DNA of 64,000 nucleotides from Prevotella bivia DSM 20514 (GCF_000262545.1 NZ_JH660660.1:163500-227499), one strand, 5' to 3'. Shown: positions 54,586 through 62,949, counted from the stretch's first letter. Numbers and translations are program-made. Notes: generated by a model not told the origin, from the sequence alone.

Positions 54586-55809
54586 ATGAGAAGTACATTC
54601 AAGACAGTCTTCTATGTAAACGGAAGCAAGGAGAGAAACGGAATTGTCCCTATCATGGGACGTGTGACAATCAACGGAACTATCGCACAGTTCAGTTGCA
54701 AGCTGAGCGTGACCAAAGCGATATGGGATGCCAAGGGCAACAGAGCCAAAGGCAGAAGCAAGGAAGCCAATGAGGTGAACTTTGCGCTTGATAACATCAA
54801 GGCTCAAATCGCTAAGCATTACCAACGGCTTTCCGACCGTGAGGCGTTCGTTACCGCTGAAATGGTGAGAAACGCATATCAAGGCATAGGCACGGAGTAT
54901 GAGACATTACTCAGAGCTTTTGACAAGGAGAACGCAGCCTTTGCCCAACGCGTGGGAAAAGACCGAGCTGTCCGAACCTACCGCAAGTATCTGACGGTAA
55001 GAAAGTACGTTGCCGAGTTCATCAAATTTCAGTACAAGCGCAGCGATATGTCCATGAATGAGCTTACCGAGGAGTTCATCCGTGATTTTTGTCTGTATTT
55101 GAAGAATGTCATTGGACTCACGCAATCTACCATTTGGATATACTCCATACCATTGAAGCATATCGTCACGGCAGCACACTACAACGGCAAGATACAGAGA
55201 AATCCGTTTGCCATGTACCACGTTGCCCCAGACCACAAGGAGCGTGAGTTCTTGACAGAGGAAGAATTGGACATATTTGCAGGAATAGAGTTGGAAAATC
55301 CCAACTTTGCTTTTGCGAGAGACTTGTTTATGTTTGGTTGTTGGACAGGTATCTCTTTCGTTGACATCAAGAATCTTACAGAGGACAATGTTGCCATTAT
55401 AAGTGGGTCTCCATGGATAGTTTCTCAGCGTCAAAAGACAGGCGTACCATTCAAAATTAAACTGATAGATGCAGCCATACAGATAATTGAACGTTACAAG
55501 CCATTGAGAAAAGATATGCACTTGTTTAATATTGGCTCACTTGACATGGTAAACAAGCGTATAAAGAAAGTGGCAAAAATGTGTGGCATCAAGAAGCGAA
55601 TTTCATTTCATGTAAGCCGGCATTCGTTCGCAGTTTTGGCTTTAAACTACGGTATGCCGATAGAGAGTGTAAGCAAGATACTGGGACATACGGACATCGC
55701 CACAACACAAATTTACGCAAAGGTGACAAGTACTAAATTGGAGCATGACATATCAGCTTTTGAAAGTCGAATCAAGGGGCATATGCCGACAATGGGGGGA
55801 ATGGCATGA
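54586..55809 (+). CDS. Tyrosine recombinase (IntDOT-like integrase)
   Basis: A 407-residue site-specific recombinase. An N-terminal arm-binding domain (about 1-95) and a SAM-like core-binding domain (about 110-205) precede the catalytic domain. The C-terminal motifs are HVSRHSF (His 342, Arg 345), LGHTDIATTQIYAKV (His 368, nucleophile Tyr 377). At the position of the first catalytic Arg the sequence is TGISFVD, so Ser 257 replaces Arg. Loss of this Arg is known in IntDOT of CTnDOT. It probably integrates a conjugative or mobilizable element. The stop overlaps the next gene by 4 bp. Confidence 0.92.
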   Translation: MRSTFKTVFYVNGSKERNGIVPIMGRVTINGTIAQFSCKLSVTKAIWDAKGNRAKGRSKEANEVNFALDNIKAQIAKHYQRLSDREAFVTAEMVRNAYQGIGTEYETLLRAFDKENAAFAQRVGKDRAVRTYRKYLTVRKYVAEFIKFQYKRSDMSMNELTEEFIRDFCLYLKNVIGLTQSTIWIYSIPLKHIVTAAHYNGKIQRNPFAMYHVAPDHKEREFLTEEELDIFAGIELENPNFAFARDLFMFGCWTGISFVDIKNLTEDNVAIISGSPWIVSQRQKTGVPFKIKLIDAAIQIIERYKPLRKDMHLFNIGSLDMVNKRIKKVAKMCGIKKRISFHVSRHSFAVLALNYGMPIESVSKILGHTDIATTQIYAKVTSTKLEHDISAFESRIKGHMPTMGGMA

Positions 55810-56180
55810 AAAGGACTGTAATCACCGTGGACGGAAATGGAATGTTATCCATTCCGTCCAACTTGCAAGACTTGTGGATGAGTGAGGGTGAATTGGTTGA
55901 TATGCTCCATGTCACCGCCCCGAAACTCCATGCTGTGATAAGGTCGATATACGAGGAAGGTTTGTTGCCCATGTCGGAGGTACAACAGAAACAGGAAACC
56001 TCCAAGGGCATTTGGCAAACGATGTATGGTTTCCCGATGGTTGTTGCCCTTTGTTTCCGTATAGGCTCTTATGGTGCTGTTCGGTTTCGGGACACCATCA
56101 TGAAGAAGTTGTACGGGGCAAAAGAGAAAAGTAGTGTCATTGTCCTACAATTCAGTGGAGGAACAACCGCCTTTAGTTGA
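55806..56180 (+). CDS. HTH / RhuM-like protein cotranslated with integrase
   Basis: A 124-residue protein overlapping the integrase stop (ATGA). Residues about 25-65 form a possible helix-turn-helix (MSEGELVDMLHVTAPKLHAV). The C-terminal half, MVVALCFRIGSYGAVRFRDT, resembles the RhuM-type segment in regulators of mobile elements. A role in excision or regulation is inferred from its location. The family assignment is tentative. Confidence 0.6.
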   Translation: MKRTVITVDGNGMLSIPSNLQDLWMSEGELVDMLHVTAPKLHAVIRSIYEEGLLPMSEVQQKQETSKGIWQTMYGFPMVVALCFRIGSYGAVRFRDTIMKKLYGAKEKSSVIVLQFSGGTTAFS

Positions 56181-56980
56181 ATGTCCTCTTGCTTGTTTGT
56201 TGGCTTGGCGCTGTCGTACTGTCGTGAATAAGTACTGAAGCATAAGCATGACATTCTTACTTGTAGGGGGATGAGTTCTGTTCATAAAAATGACGGACAA
56301 AACACCCCTTATTTTTGTTGAATTGTTGAATATGATGAAAGAAGTATTGAACATCAGGCATTTACGGCTCAACATATTCTCAACAAATCTCTCAACAAAA
56401 GAAAGATAATGTTGAAAAGAGAAAACCATGAACACCATTCCTTTCTTTCTTTTTTGCCCAGTAATTTGTTGTGTAGAGCTATTTGTTGAGAGTTTGTTGA
56501 GGGTATAAGTGGTTGGTTCTCATAAAGATAATACCTATCTTCAACAATTCAACGTTTTACATGCCCTCACTTGGTACGCTGTAAAATGTGCTTGTGGATT
56601 AATTGGCAACCGCTCTATTCTCCGAAATGGTTGCAGCAACGTTCCTTGGAGGCTTTGCGCCTCCAGCCACTTGGGCGAACCTCCGCAGTGTTTTAGCATG
56701 GCATTAGATTTATGCAGACTATACCGAGGACACACAGCACACATAACACACTCGGCATAGTTCACAAAGGAAATCAACAACACACAATTGAAACACTTGG
56801 CAAGTTTCACACTGAAAATATCACCTTTTCCTTTGCAAACTCCATGTACAAAGTAGCTTGTGTCTGTGACCTTGTTCTTTCAATGTGGCAGCTTTGATGT
56901 TTGGCGTAAATTGAGAGAATTAAGGTCTGCAACCTTGGGCATGGAAAGCCGAAAGGCAAATATCTCGTCTTTTGTTCTTA
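56181..56980. other. Gene-free region with TTGTTGA repeat blocks and hairpin
   Basis: At least seven copies of TTGTTGA or its complement lie between 56315 and 56547. CTCAACAAATCTCTCAACAA (56379-56398) is an inverted copy of TTTGTTGAGAGTTTGTTGAG (56482-56501), with one inserted base, about 80 bp apart. A 7-bp stem TGGAGGC/GCCTCCA is at 56647-56665. Short frames here show no family. The layout resembles iterons or recombinase arm sites of an element. Its function is unknown. Confidence 0.55.
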
Positions 56981-56986
56981 GAGGAG

Positions 56987-57043
56987 GGAGCGAGGTTATG
57001 TTTCGGGAACCCCAAAACTCCTCGCTCCACCATGAGGGTGGAG
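56987..57043 (+). other. oriT-like nested hairpins
   Basis: GGAGCGAGG pairs with CCTCGCTCC (56987-56995 and 57020-57028), and CTCCACC pairs with GGTGGAG (57025-57031 and 57037-57043). GGGAACCCC lies in the first loop. Directly downstream is a mobilization-protein gene. Similar hairpins precede mob genes in Bacteroides mobilizable elements, so a transfer origin is plausible but unproven. Confidence 0.4.
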
Positions 57044-57110
57044 AATTTTTGCTCCCGATGGTCGCAGAAAATGAGTATACCAACTATAAACAGTATGTCG
57101 AATTACAAGC

Positions 57111-57323
57111 ATGCATGAACAAGCCAGGAGAAAGGGTGGAAAACTGCCCACTAAAAGGATTCGCAAGCTGTCAAAGTTTGACACGAAGAAATTCTCTCTG
57201 CCAAGCTACGAGGTATTGAAATTGATGGCGAGAAAAACCAATCGCAAGTTGGCTGAGTATATCCGTGAGTCCACCTTGAACGGCAAGATAGTCCGTAGAA
57301 ACAACACTGAAATGAGACCATAG
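57111..57323 (+). pseudogene. Truncated MobC-like mobilization protein
   Basis: A 70-residue frame, MHEQARRKGGKLPTKRIRKL, continues with KFSLPSYEVLKLMARKTNRK and LAEYIRESTLNGKIVRR. This is the ribbon-helix-helix N-terminal part of MobC/relaxosome accessory proteins, which normally run to about 120-140 residues. It stops soon after the DNA-binding part, and 27 bp later the convergent radical SAM gene ends. The relaxase gene that should follow is missing, so a deletion removed the rest of the module. Confidence 0.6.
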
Positions 57324-57350
57324 TCTCGGTAGGGCATAGATTTAACCAGT

Positions 57351-57968
57351 TTATCCTCTAATCACATATTCAAATTCATCAAAATTCTCATACCCTAATT
57401 CTTCTAAGACTTGACGACTGTGTTTTCTGTCCTCTTCAGTGTTGAACTTGGGTATAATGGGGAGACGGAGGGTGATTTTATCTTTATGTTTGGCATGGGA
57501 GTAGAGCCAGACAAGGTTCTCAATAACTTGCTGATTGCCCTTGCCGGTATAGGCTTGGTAGATGGCAGGTGTCATGTCCTTGATGTCGATGATGAAGGAG
57601 TCGATGAAGGAGATGACTTCCTCCAAGTGATGGCGAGGCACGTTGAGGCCCGTCTCCATCGTAAACTGCCATCCCTCAGGACATTGCTCGCAAAATTCCT
57701 TGATGAATGCGCTTCGCAAGAGTGGTTCGCCTCCACCAAAGCAGATGCCGCCTCCTGTCGCCAAGAAATAAAGATTGTCCATCTCCACGTTCATCATCAG
57801 CAGTTCCGTGTCCATCTCCTGCCATACGCCGTCGGCTTCGAGGCATTGGGGATTGAGGCAATACTTGCAATGGAGAGGGCATCCATGGAATGCCACGAGG
57901 GTGGTGACACCCTCGCCGTCTATCGTAAGGCGGTGGCGGTCGATGCAAATGAGTGGGGCGGTCTTCAT
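57351..57968 (-). CDS. Radical SAM enzyme of the activase type
   Basis: A 205-residue protein with the [4Fe-4S] motif CPLHCKYC (Cys 30, 34, 37, spacing CxxxCxxC). GGGICFGGGEPLL and FIIDIKDMTPAIYQAYTGKG resemble PFL-activase relatives. It is shorter than full activases and has no extra ferredoxin insert. No glycyl radical enzyme is nearby. It begins 1 nt after the stop of the TonB-type gene, so the two are translated together. The product may modify the Cys-rich leader of its partner, but that is a guess. Confidence 0.8.
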   Translation of the reverse strand: MKTAPLICIDRHRLTIDGEGVTTLVAFHGCPLHCKYCLNPQCLEADGVWQEMDTELLMMNVEMDNLYFLATGGGICFGGGEPLLRSAFIKEFCEQCPEGWQFTMETGLNVPRHHLEEVISFIDSFIIDIKDMTPAIYQAYTGKGNQQVIENLVWLYSHAKHKDKITLRLPIIPKFNTEEDRKHSRQVLEELGYENFDEFEYVIRG

Positions 57969-57969
57969 T

Positions 57970-59052
57970 TTATTCTAATCTAAAGGTAACGGGGACTGTA
58001 TATTTCGTTTTTACGGCCTTGCCATTTCGCTTGGCAGAATTCCATTTCGGCATACTTTTCACTACCCGAATGGCTTCCTCGTCGAAGGTAGGGGAAATGC
58101 TTTTCATCACCTTGATGTCACTCAGGGTTCCGTCTTCATTGACAGTGAAACCAACAATGACTCTTCCTTGTATATTGCAATCTCCTTGTATGTTTGGATA
58201 GCGGAGATTTTGGGCGATGTATTGCATCAATGCAGCTGAACCGCCAGGGAATGATGCCATTTCCTCGATTGCTGCGCCAAATAGCTTGCTGCTCTTGGTG
58301 GAGTCTGATGCGACGGTTTGTTGGATGATGGCGGTCTTACCATCATTCGTGTACTTTTCTTGCTTTGCTTCTTCTGAATGAGTATCTTTCTTGATGATAG
58401 GAGCTGTTCCTCTGATAACTGCGACTTCCCCCAAGACATCTCTGCTTTCTGTCAAAGTGATAATATTGAGTTTCTCTTGGCTCATTTTTGTGATTTTGAT
58501 GATTCTGTCTTGCATGCCAAGATATTTCACGGTGATTATATCTTCTTTCTCCACCTCGATAGTAAAGTTTCCATCTTTGTCAGCAATAGTCTTGCTGCCA
58601 GAAATTTTTGCCGTAATCGTGGCTCCTACTTGTGGATCTCCTTGCTCGTCAATGAGATGCCCTTGTACAAAAAGTACTCCTTTCTTGTTTAGTGCTTCTT
58701 TTTCTTTGAGGAGGACGGAATCGTTTGGCGTATATTCTTGAAATAGAATAGGGAGGGTTTTCTCTGATATAGAACTATAATATCCCTTCTGGGTGGCGCA
58801 TGATGTGGTGGATGCGGCGAGGGCGGTGATTCCCAATGCCACTCCTGCGACCTTGATGGCTTTCCCGGCCATTTGTCTGATTCTCAACTCATGTTCCAGG
58901 TCTCTCACGTCTTGCTCACATCTTGGGCAAGTTCCCTTGCATTCGCCCTTGAAGTGGCATTCTTCGGGCGAATAGTCTATCCCATTGGCATCCGCTATTT
59001 GTTTGCGAATAGCCTTGAGGGTATCGCATATGTTGCGTCCTTTGGTTTTCAT
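57970..59052 (-). CDS. TonB-type protein with N-terminal four-Cys cytosolic domain
   Basis: A 360-residue protein. Residues 1-60 are cytosolic and contain C32-x5-C38-x3-C42-x2-C45 (ECHFKGECKGTCPRCEQDV). A hydrophobic stretch (about 64-86, IKVAGVALGITALAASTTSC) crosses the membrane. It is followed by a CarboxypepD_reg-like beta-sandwich (about 118-185, VQGHLIDEQGDPQVGATITA) and a C-terminal TonB domain (about 272-360, GRVIVGFTVNEDGTLSDIKV). TonB proteins pass energy to outer-membrane transporters. The Cys domain could bind metal or an Fe-S cluster, or be a substrate of the adjoining radical SAM enzyme. Confidence 0.82.
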   Translation of the reverse strand: MKTKGRNICDTLKAIRKQIADANGIDYSPEECHFKGECKGTCPRCEQDVRDLEHELRIRQMAGKAIKVAGVALGITALAASTTSCATQKGYYSSISEKTLPILFQEYTPNDSVLLKEKEALNKKGVLFVQGHLIDEQGDPQVGATITAKISGSKTIADKDGNFTIEVEKEDIITVKYLGMQDRIIKITKMSQEKLNIITLTESRDVLGEVAVIRGTAPIIKKDTHSEEAKQEKYTNDGKTAIIQQTVASDSTKSSKLFGAAIEEMASFPGGSAALMQYIAQNLRYPNIQGDCNIQGRVIVGFTVNEDGTLSDIKVMKSISPTFDEEAIRVVKSMPKWNSAKRNGKAVKTKYTVPVTFRLE

Positions 59053-59449
59053 AAATTGATATTTTTAGGTGTTCAACATTCCCTTTATTTACAAAATGGG
59101 TATATTGTTACTCCTTAGTCATAAATTCTAAAAATACCCATTTTTATAATTCTAATTTCAAAAGTACGAAAAACAATCTACAAACGAGAAAATTTTGCTT
59201 TGTATTGTTAGAAAGGGAATTGCATTTAACATTTCTCATGTTTTTAATGCTGTATATGAAACTTATATGTGTTTCTTTAGATATTGTACAGTTGCATTTC
59301 TGAGACATTTTCCGACCATAATTTAATAATCTATAAAAACAACGCAAAAGATGTTATTTCTCAGATTTTAAATTTATCTTTGCAATCGTAACAGAGTTGT
59401 TTGACAAGCAAGGCAAACTTATGTATAATGAAGAAGTTGGTACTATTGC
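59053..59449. other. AT-rich upstream region of the TonB-type gene
   Basis: No coding frame with family resemblance. This stretch precedes the leftward TonB-type gene and probably holds its promoter. I do not see a clear TAnnTTTG with a proper spacer. Confidence 0.4.
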
Positions 59450-59463
59450 CAAGTCATTACCTC
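59450..59463 (+). repeat. Candidate attachment-site core, right copy
   Basis: A second CAAGTCATTACCTC, 5 kb from the first. It is followed by TATTGAGGT, which makes an ACCTC-TATT-GAGGT hairpin. Together with 54449-54462 it brackets integrase, mob relics and the radical SAM/TonB unit. Confidence 0.4.
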
Positions 59464-60182
59464 TATTGAGGTGAACTATTCATAAATAGCTCATTTTAAG
59501 CTGTTCAGTAGATTTTAGCAGAATTTTTCCGAAAAACATAGTCTTTCAAGCGGTAAAAACTTATCATTTGCATCATAAAAGATAAGCGATTAAGTATAAA
59601 AATAAATTATTTTTGATTGCTTTTTAATTTGTTTTTATTTTATTTTTAATTTATTTTTCAATTAAAAATAAATTATTTTTCTTTTTAAAAATTTACTGTT
59701 TATCACATTAAACACCACCTATAGCTACAAGAAAGGTCATCGCTGCTAAGTAGAAAGCTTAGTTATTTTGATTGATAATAAAGTTTTTATACATAATCAT
59801 ATACCACAGAACTTTTGCTCAATGTCTTTATTATTATTCAAAATAAAAACGATCCCGCTCTTAATAGAGAGGGACCGTTTCGATGGTATTTTAAATGGTA
59901 TTAAGATAAATCATAAGTAAAAACTCTATGCCACTTTCTGCTCTGCAAACATTTTCTATATGGCAGTTAGCAAGAAGATGCATACCAAAGTCTTTATTTG
60001 TCTAATTTGCGTATTTTGTTAGTACAAAAGTATAGTATTTTTACAAGTTATACAAATTTTTGATCGTAAAAAGATAAAAAAATAATCATATTTCTTTTTA
60101 TCAATCCTATTCGCATATAAAGACACATTATTTAATAATAGCGTAATATTATAGGTTTTATCACTAATTAAAATTAAAATAC
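59464..60182. repeat. Gene-free AT-rich region with repeated AAAAATAAATTATTTTT
   Basis: The 17-mer AAAAATAAATTATTTTT occurs twice (59598-59614 and 59664-59680), itself nearly palindromic, inside a stretch almost without G or C. A separate imperfect 15-bp hairpin with a 4-nt loop lies at 59847-59880 (AAACGATCCCGCTCT / AGAGAGGGACCGTTT). No gene is seen. The hairpin could end an unknown transcript or be part of a small RNA. Confidence 0.5.
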
Positions 60183-60213
60183 TTGGTTATTACTCTCCTT
60201 ATATCTATTTTTG
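60183..60213 (+). promoter_or_regulatory. Promoter abutting the 60221 gene
   Basis: TTGG (60183-60186), a 19-bp spacer and TATTTTTG (60206-60213). The -7 box ends 7 bp before the ATG, so the transcript would be leaderless or nearly so. Confidence 0.55.
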
Positions 60214-60220
60214 CAACAAG

Positions 60221-61069
60221 ATGAGAAAAAAAATATCTTTCATAATAGCAGCTGCGTTGAGCATACCAATGTATGCACAACAAGAGGTAAAAGCAAGTGC
60301 GGTAGATACTGTACGAGTTGCGCCTATTGAGTCTTCCCAACTACGTGGAGCACGCGAGGCAACAGTGGAAGAGAAGGAATTTGCTAAACAGCTAGCAAAA
60401 CAAAGAGAAGAGCAAAGACAGGTGGACTACAATTTGCCTGTAGTAGATAAAAATGGGCAAGCCATTACAAGCACCGACTTCTATTGTCCTGTATGGGATT
60501 ATGGCACGTGGCGTTTGCATCCGGGATTGAACGTCAATTTGGGTGCTTCGGCATTCTATAACACTGGAAAAGGCTACTTTCATGGGGGTGGTTTTTCGCA
60601 AGATGTGTCGATGCAATATGTTACCAACCTATCGCCAAAACTAACCCTTGCAGTGGGTGGTTATGTTAATCACCTCACTTATAAAGGCGACAATTACTAC
60701 GTGGGAGGTGTAAACGCTATGCTTGGCTATCACTTTAACGAGCATTGGAGTGCGTATGCTTTCGTGCAGAAGGCTTTCTCTAGCAATAACACGGGTACGC
60801 TCTTCGGTTATAACAACTACTATTCACCCTATTGGGGCGGTTATGGTGGTATGGGCTTTGGCGCTATGGCTTATGGATATGCTGGTATGGGTATGGGCTA
60901 TGGTATGATGAATACACGCTACATGGATCGTATTGGTGGAGGTGTTACCTATCAATGGGGGGAACATAATCAAAACGCCATTTCCATAAACGTGGAGTTT
61001 GATCGTTTGCCTAGCCATCGAGATAACTTCTATAACGTGCAGCGTTACGACTACCCTGTGCGCCCATAG
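60221..61069 (+). CDS. Putative outer-membrane protein of unknown function
   Basis: A 282-residue protein with signal peptide MRKKISFIIAAALSIPMYAQ. A Gln/Glu/Arg-rich segment (about 45-70) precedes a probable small beta-barrel with alternating residues (LHPGLNVNLGASAFYNTGKG, VSMQYVTNLSPKLTLAVGGY). Residues about 195-235 are very rich in Gly, Tyr and Met (YGGMGFGAMAYGYAGMGMGY). It recalls other Bacteroidetes barrels of unknown function. It stands alone between its own promoter and a strong terminator. Confidence 0.7.
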   Translation: MRKKISFIIAAALSIPMYAQQEVKASAVDTVRVAPIESSQLRGAREATVEEKEFAKQLAKQREEQRQVDYNLPVVDKNGQAITSTDFYCPVWDYGTWRLHPGLNVNLGASAFYNTGKGYFHGGGFSQDVSMQYVTNLSPKLTLAVGGYVNHLTYKGDNYYVGGVNAMLGYHFNEHWSAYAFVQKAFSSNNTGTLFGYNNYYSPYWGGYGGMGFGAMAYGYAGMGMGYGMMNTRYMDRIGGGVTYQWGEHNQNAISINVEFDRLPSHRDNFYNVQRYDYPVRP

Positions 61070-61089
61070 GAAAGCATTCTACAAAAAAT

Positions 61090-61133
61090 AAAAATCCCTT
61101 AATAGATTTTTCGGTATCTATTAAGGGATTTTT
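61090..61133. terminator. Strong bidirectional terminator
   Basis: A perfect 18-bp stem AAAAATCCCTTAATAGAT / ATCTATTAAGGGATTTTT with an 8-nt loop, between two convergent genes. Confidence 0.85.
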
Positions 61134-61184
61134 CGGTAATATAGCACGTATGAAAAAGAGCTACATTTATAGTTAAAGAGTACT

Positions 61185-61649
61185 TTATTCAAAGTAATAT
61201 AAGAATGTAGCTAAGCCCTCTAAAGCTGGCTTACGCTGTCCTTCTATCTCTATTTGGAATTTAATGCCTGCACGACAAATACCGCGTAAGTTCTCGATAC
61301 TATCAAGGGTGGTAACAAGTCGAACACGTGAGCCAGTGATGACAGGAGTACCAAAGCGCATCTTTTCCATTCCATAGTTGACCATCATCTTCAGATTGTT
61401 CACCTTAATAATTTGGTTCCACATGTGAGGAAGTAAAGAAAGGGTAAGATAACCATGAGCGATAGTACTCTTATAGGGACTTTCCACCTTAGCACGTTCT
61501 GGGTCTACGTGGATCCATTGATGGTCAAGCGTGGCATCGGCAAAGAGATTGATGCGTTCCTGATCTACTGTAAGCCATTCGCTTTCACCTAACTTTTTAC
61601 CCAAGTATGATGCAAACTCATCATAGCTACTTACTACTAGTTGTTCCAT
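61185..61649 (-). CDS. MaoC-family (hotdog-fold) dehydratase
   Basis: A 154-residue single-domain (R)-hydratase-like protein. The hydratase motif FADATLDHQWIHVDPERA (Asp...His pair) is at about residues 31-48, and the following STIAHGYLTLSLLPHMW is conserved. NodN and R-specific enoyl-CoA hydratases share this motif. It is likely to hydrate or dehydrate an acyl-CoA, but the substrate is unknown. Confidence 0.88.
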   Translation of the reverse strand: MEQLVVSSYDEFASYLGKKLGESEWLTVDQERINLFADATLDHQWIHVDPERAKVESPYKSTIAHGYLTLSLLPHMWNQIIKVNNLKMMVNYGMEKMRFGTPVITGSRVRLVTTLDSIENLRGICRAGIKFQIEIEGQRKPALEGLATFLYYFE

Positions 61650-62051
61650 TTTGCTTTTGCTTATGTTATTTTATTTAATGCTAATTTTAGTGATTACAAA
61701 AGTAATAAAATAAAACGAAAAAACGATTTCCTTGTCTTAGGAAATCATTTCAAAGGAGAAACTATCTTAAACCCAGATCGGTCATTTGACCGCAAAGGTT
61801 TTTGTAATGGTTGAAATCTTATATTTTATCGAGCAAGAGTTATCTAACTGTTATGAGTATTACTACATAGTTGCTATAATGATACACAGAAGTGTGTACA
61901 GATCAAACTTGAAAATGATAATAGGGCTATCTCTGTGAATGCAGAAAAATAAATAAGCGTATTTATGTTTTTTTACTAAGAAAATATTGTATATTAGTTA
62001 AAAAAATAGTTTATTTGCAATAGATAAGAAATATAATAAACTATATACGCT
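61650..62051. other. Intergenic region, probable divergent promoters
   Basis: A 402-bp AT-rich gap without a recognisable gene. A TACTTTTG on the complement (61697-61704) may be the -7 box of the MaoC gene. GGTCATTTGACC at about 61777-61788 is a small palindrome that could be a regulator site. Confidence 0.4.
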
Positions 62052-62564
62052 ATGGAAGAAAAGAAGAATAAACTAACATCACACTTCCCCAATTGGGATT
62101 TACTCTCCCCCGAACAGCAAAAACTACTTGTTGCAGAAAGAACTATACAAAAGTTTAAAGCGTATGATAAGGAGAGAACCGAATATGTGCATAATCTTGA
62201 AATAGCCTATAATGAGCTTAAAGGCAAGTATGATTATATCACCGAGCAGTATTATGCTGAACAAGAAGAGCCCAAATCTAAGAGAGAGGCAAAAAGGAGG
62301 CATAAGCTAGAACTCTACGATAAGATAATACAAGGAGAAGCTGCCCAAAACTTTATGAAAAAGAATATGGACGGCGATGAATATACTGAGGACTTCAAAA
62401 AGCTTATGGATACATACTCATTAGCCTCAAAAATAGAGGAGGTGAAAAGGTTACATTCTTCCATTTCTCTATATAAAAAACGCAATAGAGAACTTGCAAG
62501 GCAACTCTTTGAGACATGCAAAGAGCTTAGAGAGTTTAAAGAAAGGATTGCTAATCAGCCTTAG
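62052..62564 (+). CDS. Coiled-coil protein of unknown function
   Basis: A 170-residue, highly charged soluble protein, MEEKKNKLTSHFPNWDLLSP, with predicted long helices (ELKGKYDYITEQYYAEQEEP, LHSSISLYKKRNRELARQLF). It contains no catalytic motif and no signal peptide. No family is recognised. It is followed by two tRNA genes on the other strand. Confidence 0.6.
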   Translation: MEEKKNKLTSHFPNWDLLSPEQQKLLVAERTIQKFKAYDKERTEYVHNLEIAYNELKGKYDYITEQYYAEQEEPKSKREAKRRHKLELYDKIIQGEAAQNFMKKNMDGDEYTEDFKKLMDTYSLASKIEEVKRLHSSISLYKKRNRELARQLFETCKELREFKERIANQP

Positions 62565-62665
62565 GTATCCTATAAAAGGTGGAGAAAATGATACCCAAGA
62601 GCGAAACTGCTCCTATCTATAAACGCCTTTACATACTTAGAAAGCAGAAAACCGACTAAGCGTAG

Positions 62666-62736
62666 AGCGGAATACGGGAATCGAACCCGCCTCCCAGGCT
62701 TGGGAAGCCCGTGCACTACCGATGTGCTAATTCCGC
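62666..62736 (-). tRNA. tRNA-Gly (anticodon CCC)
   Basis: A 71-nt cloverleaf. The acceptor stem is GCGGAAT with ATTCCGC. The anticodon arm is CGGGC-TTCCCAA-GCCTG, giving anticodon CCC, and the T arm contains GGTTCGATTCC. The CCA end is not encoded. Confidence 0.95.
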
Positions 62737-62742
62737 AATATG

Positions 62743-62815
<73 letters not shown>

Positions 62816-62949
62816 GATAAGCCTTTGTAAAGATAATGGTATGCCATCGTCTTATCTTGTTTTATGATGATCTAAAACTAGGCTCATTACTCAAACGTGA
62901 TGCAAAGATACAATATAAAATAAATGTAAGCAAATTTATTTTTCTCTTT

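Noticed and set aside
54907..55521. A 204-codon minus-strand frame
   Set aside because: It lies entirely inside the integrase gene, which has full recombinase motifs.
56860..57219. A 119-codon frame over the oriT-like region
   Set aside because: It overlaps the hairpins and the start of the MobC fragment in another frame, and its composition is not protein-like.
57411..57983. A 190-codon plus-strand frame
   Set aside because: Antisense to the radical SAM gene with its CxxxCxxC motif; no independent support.
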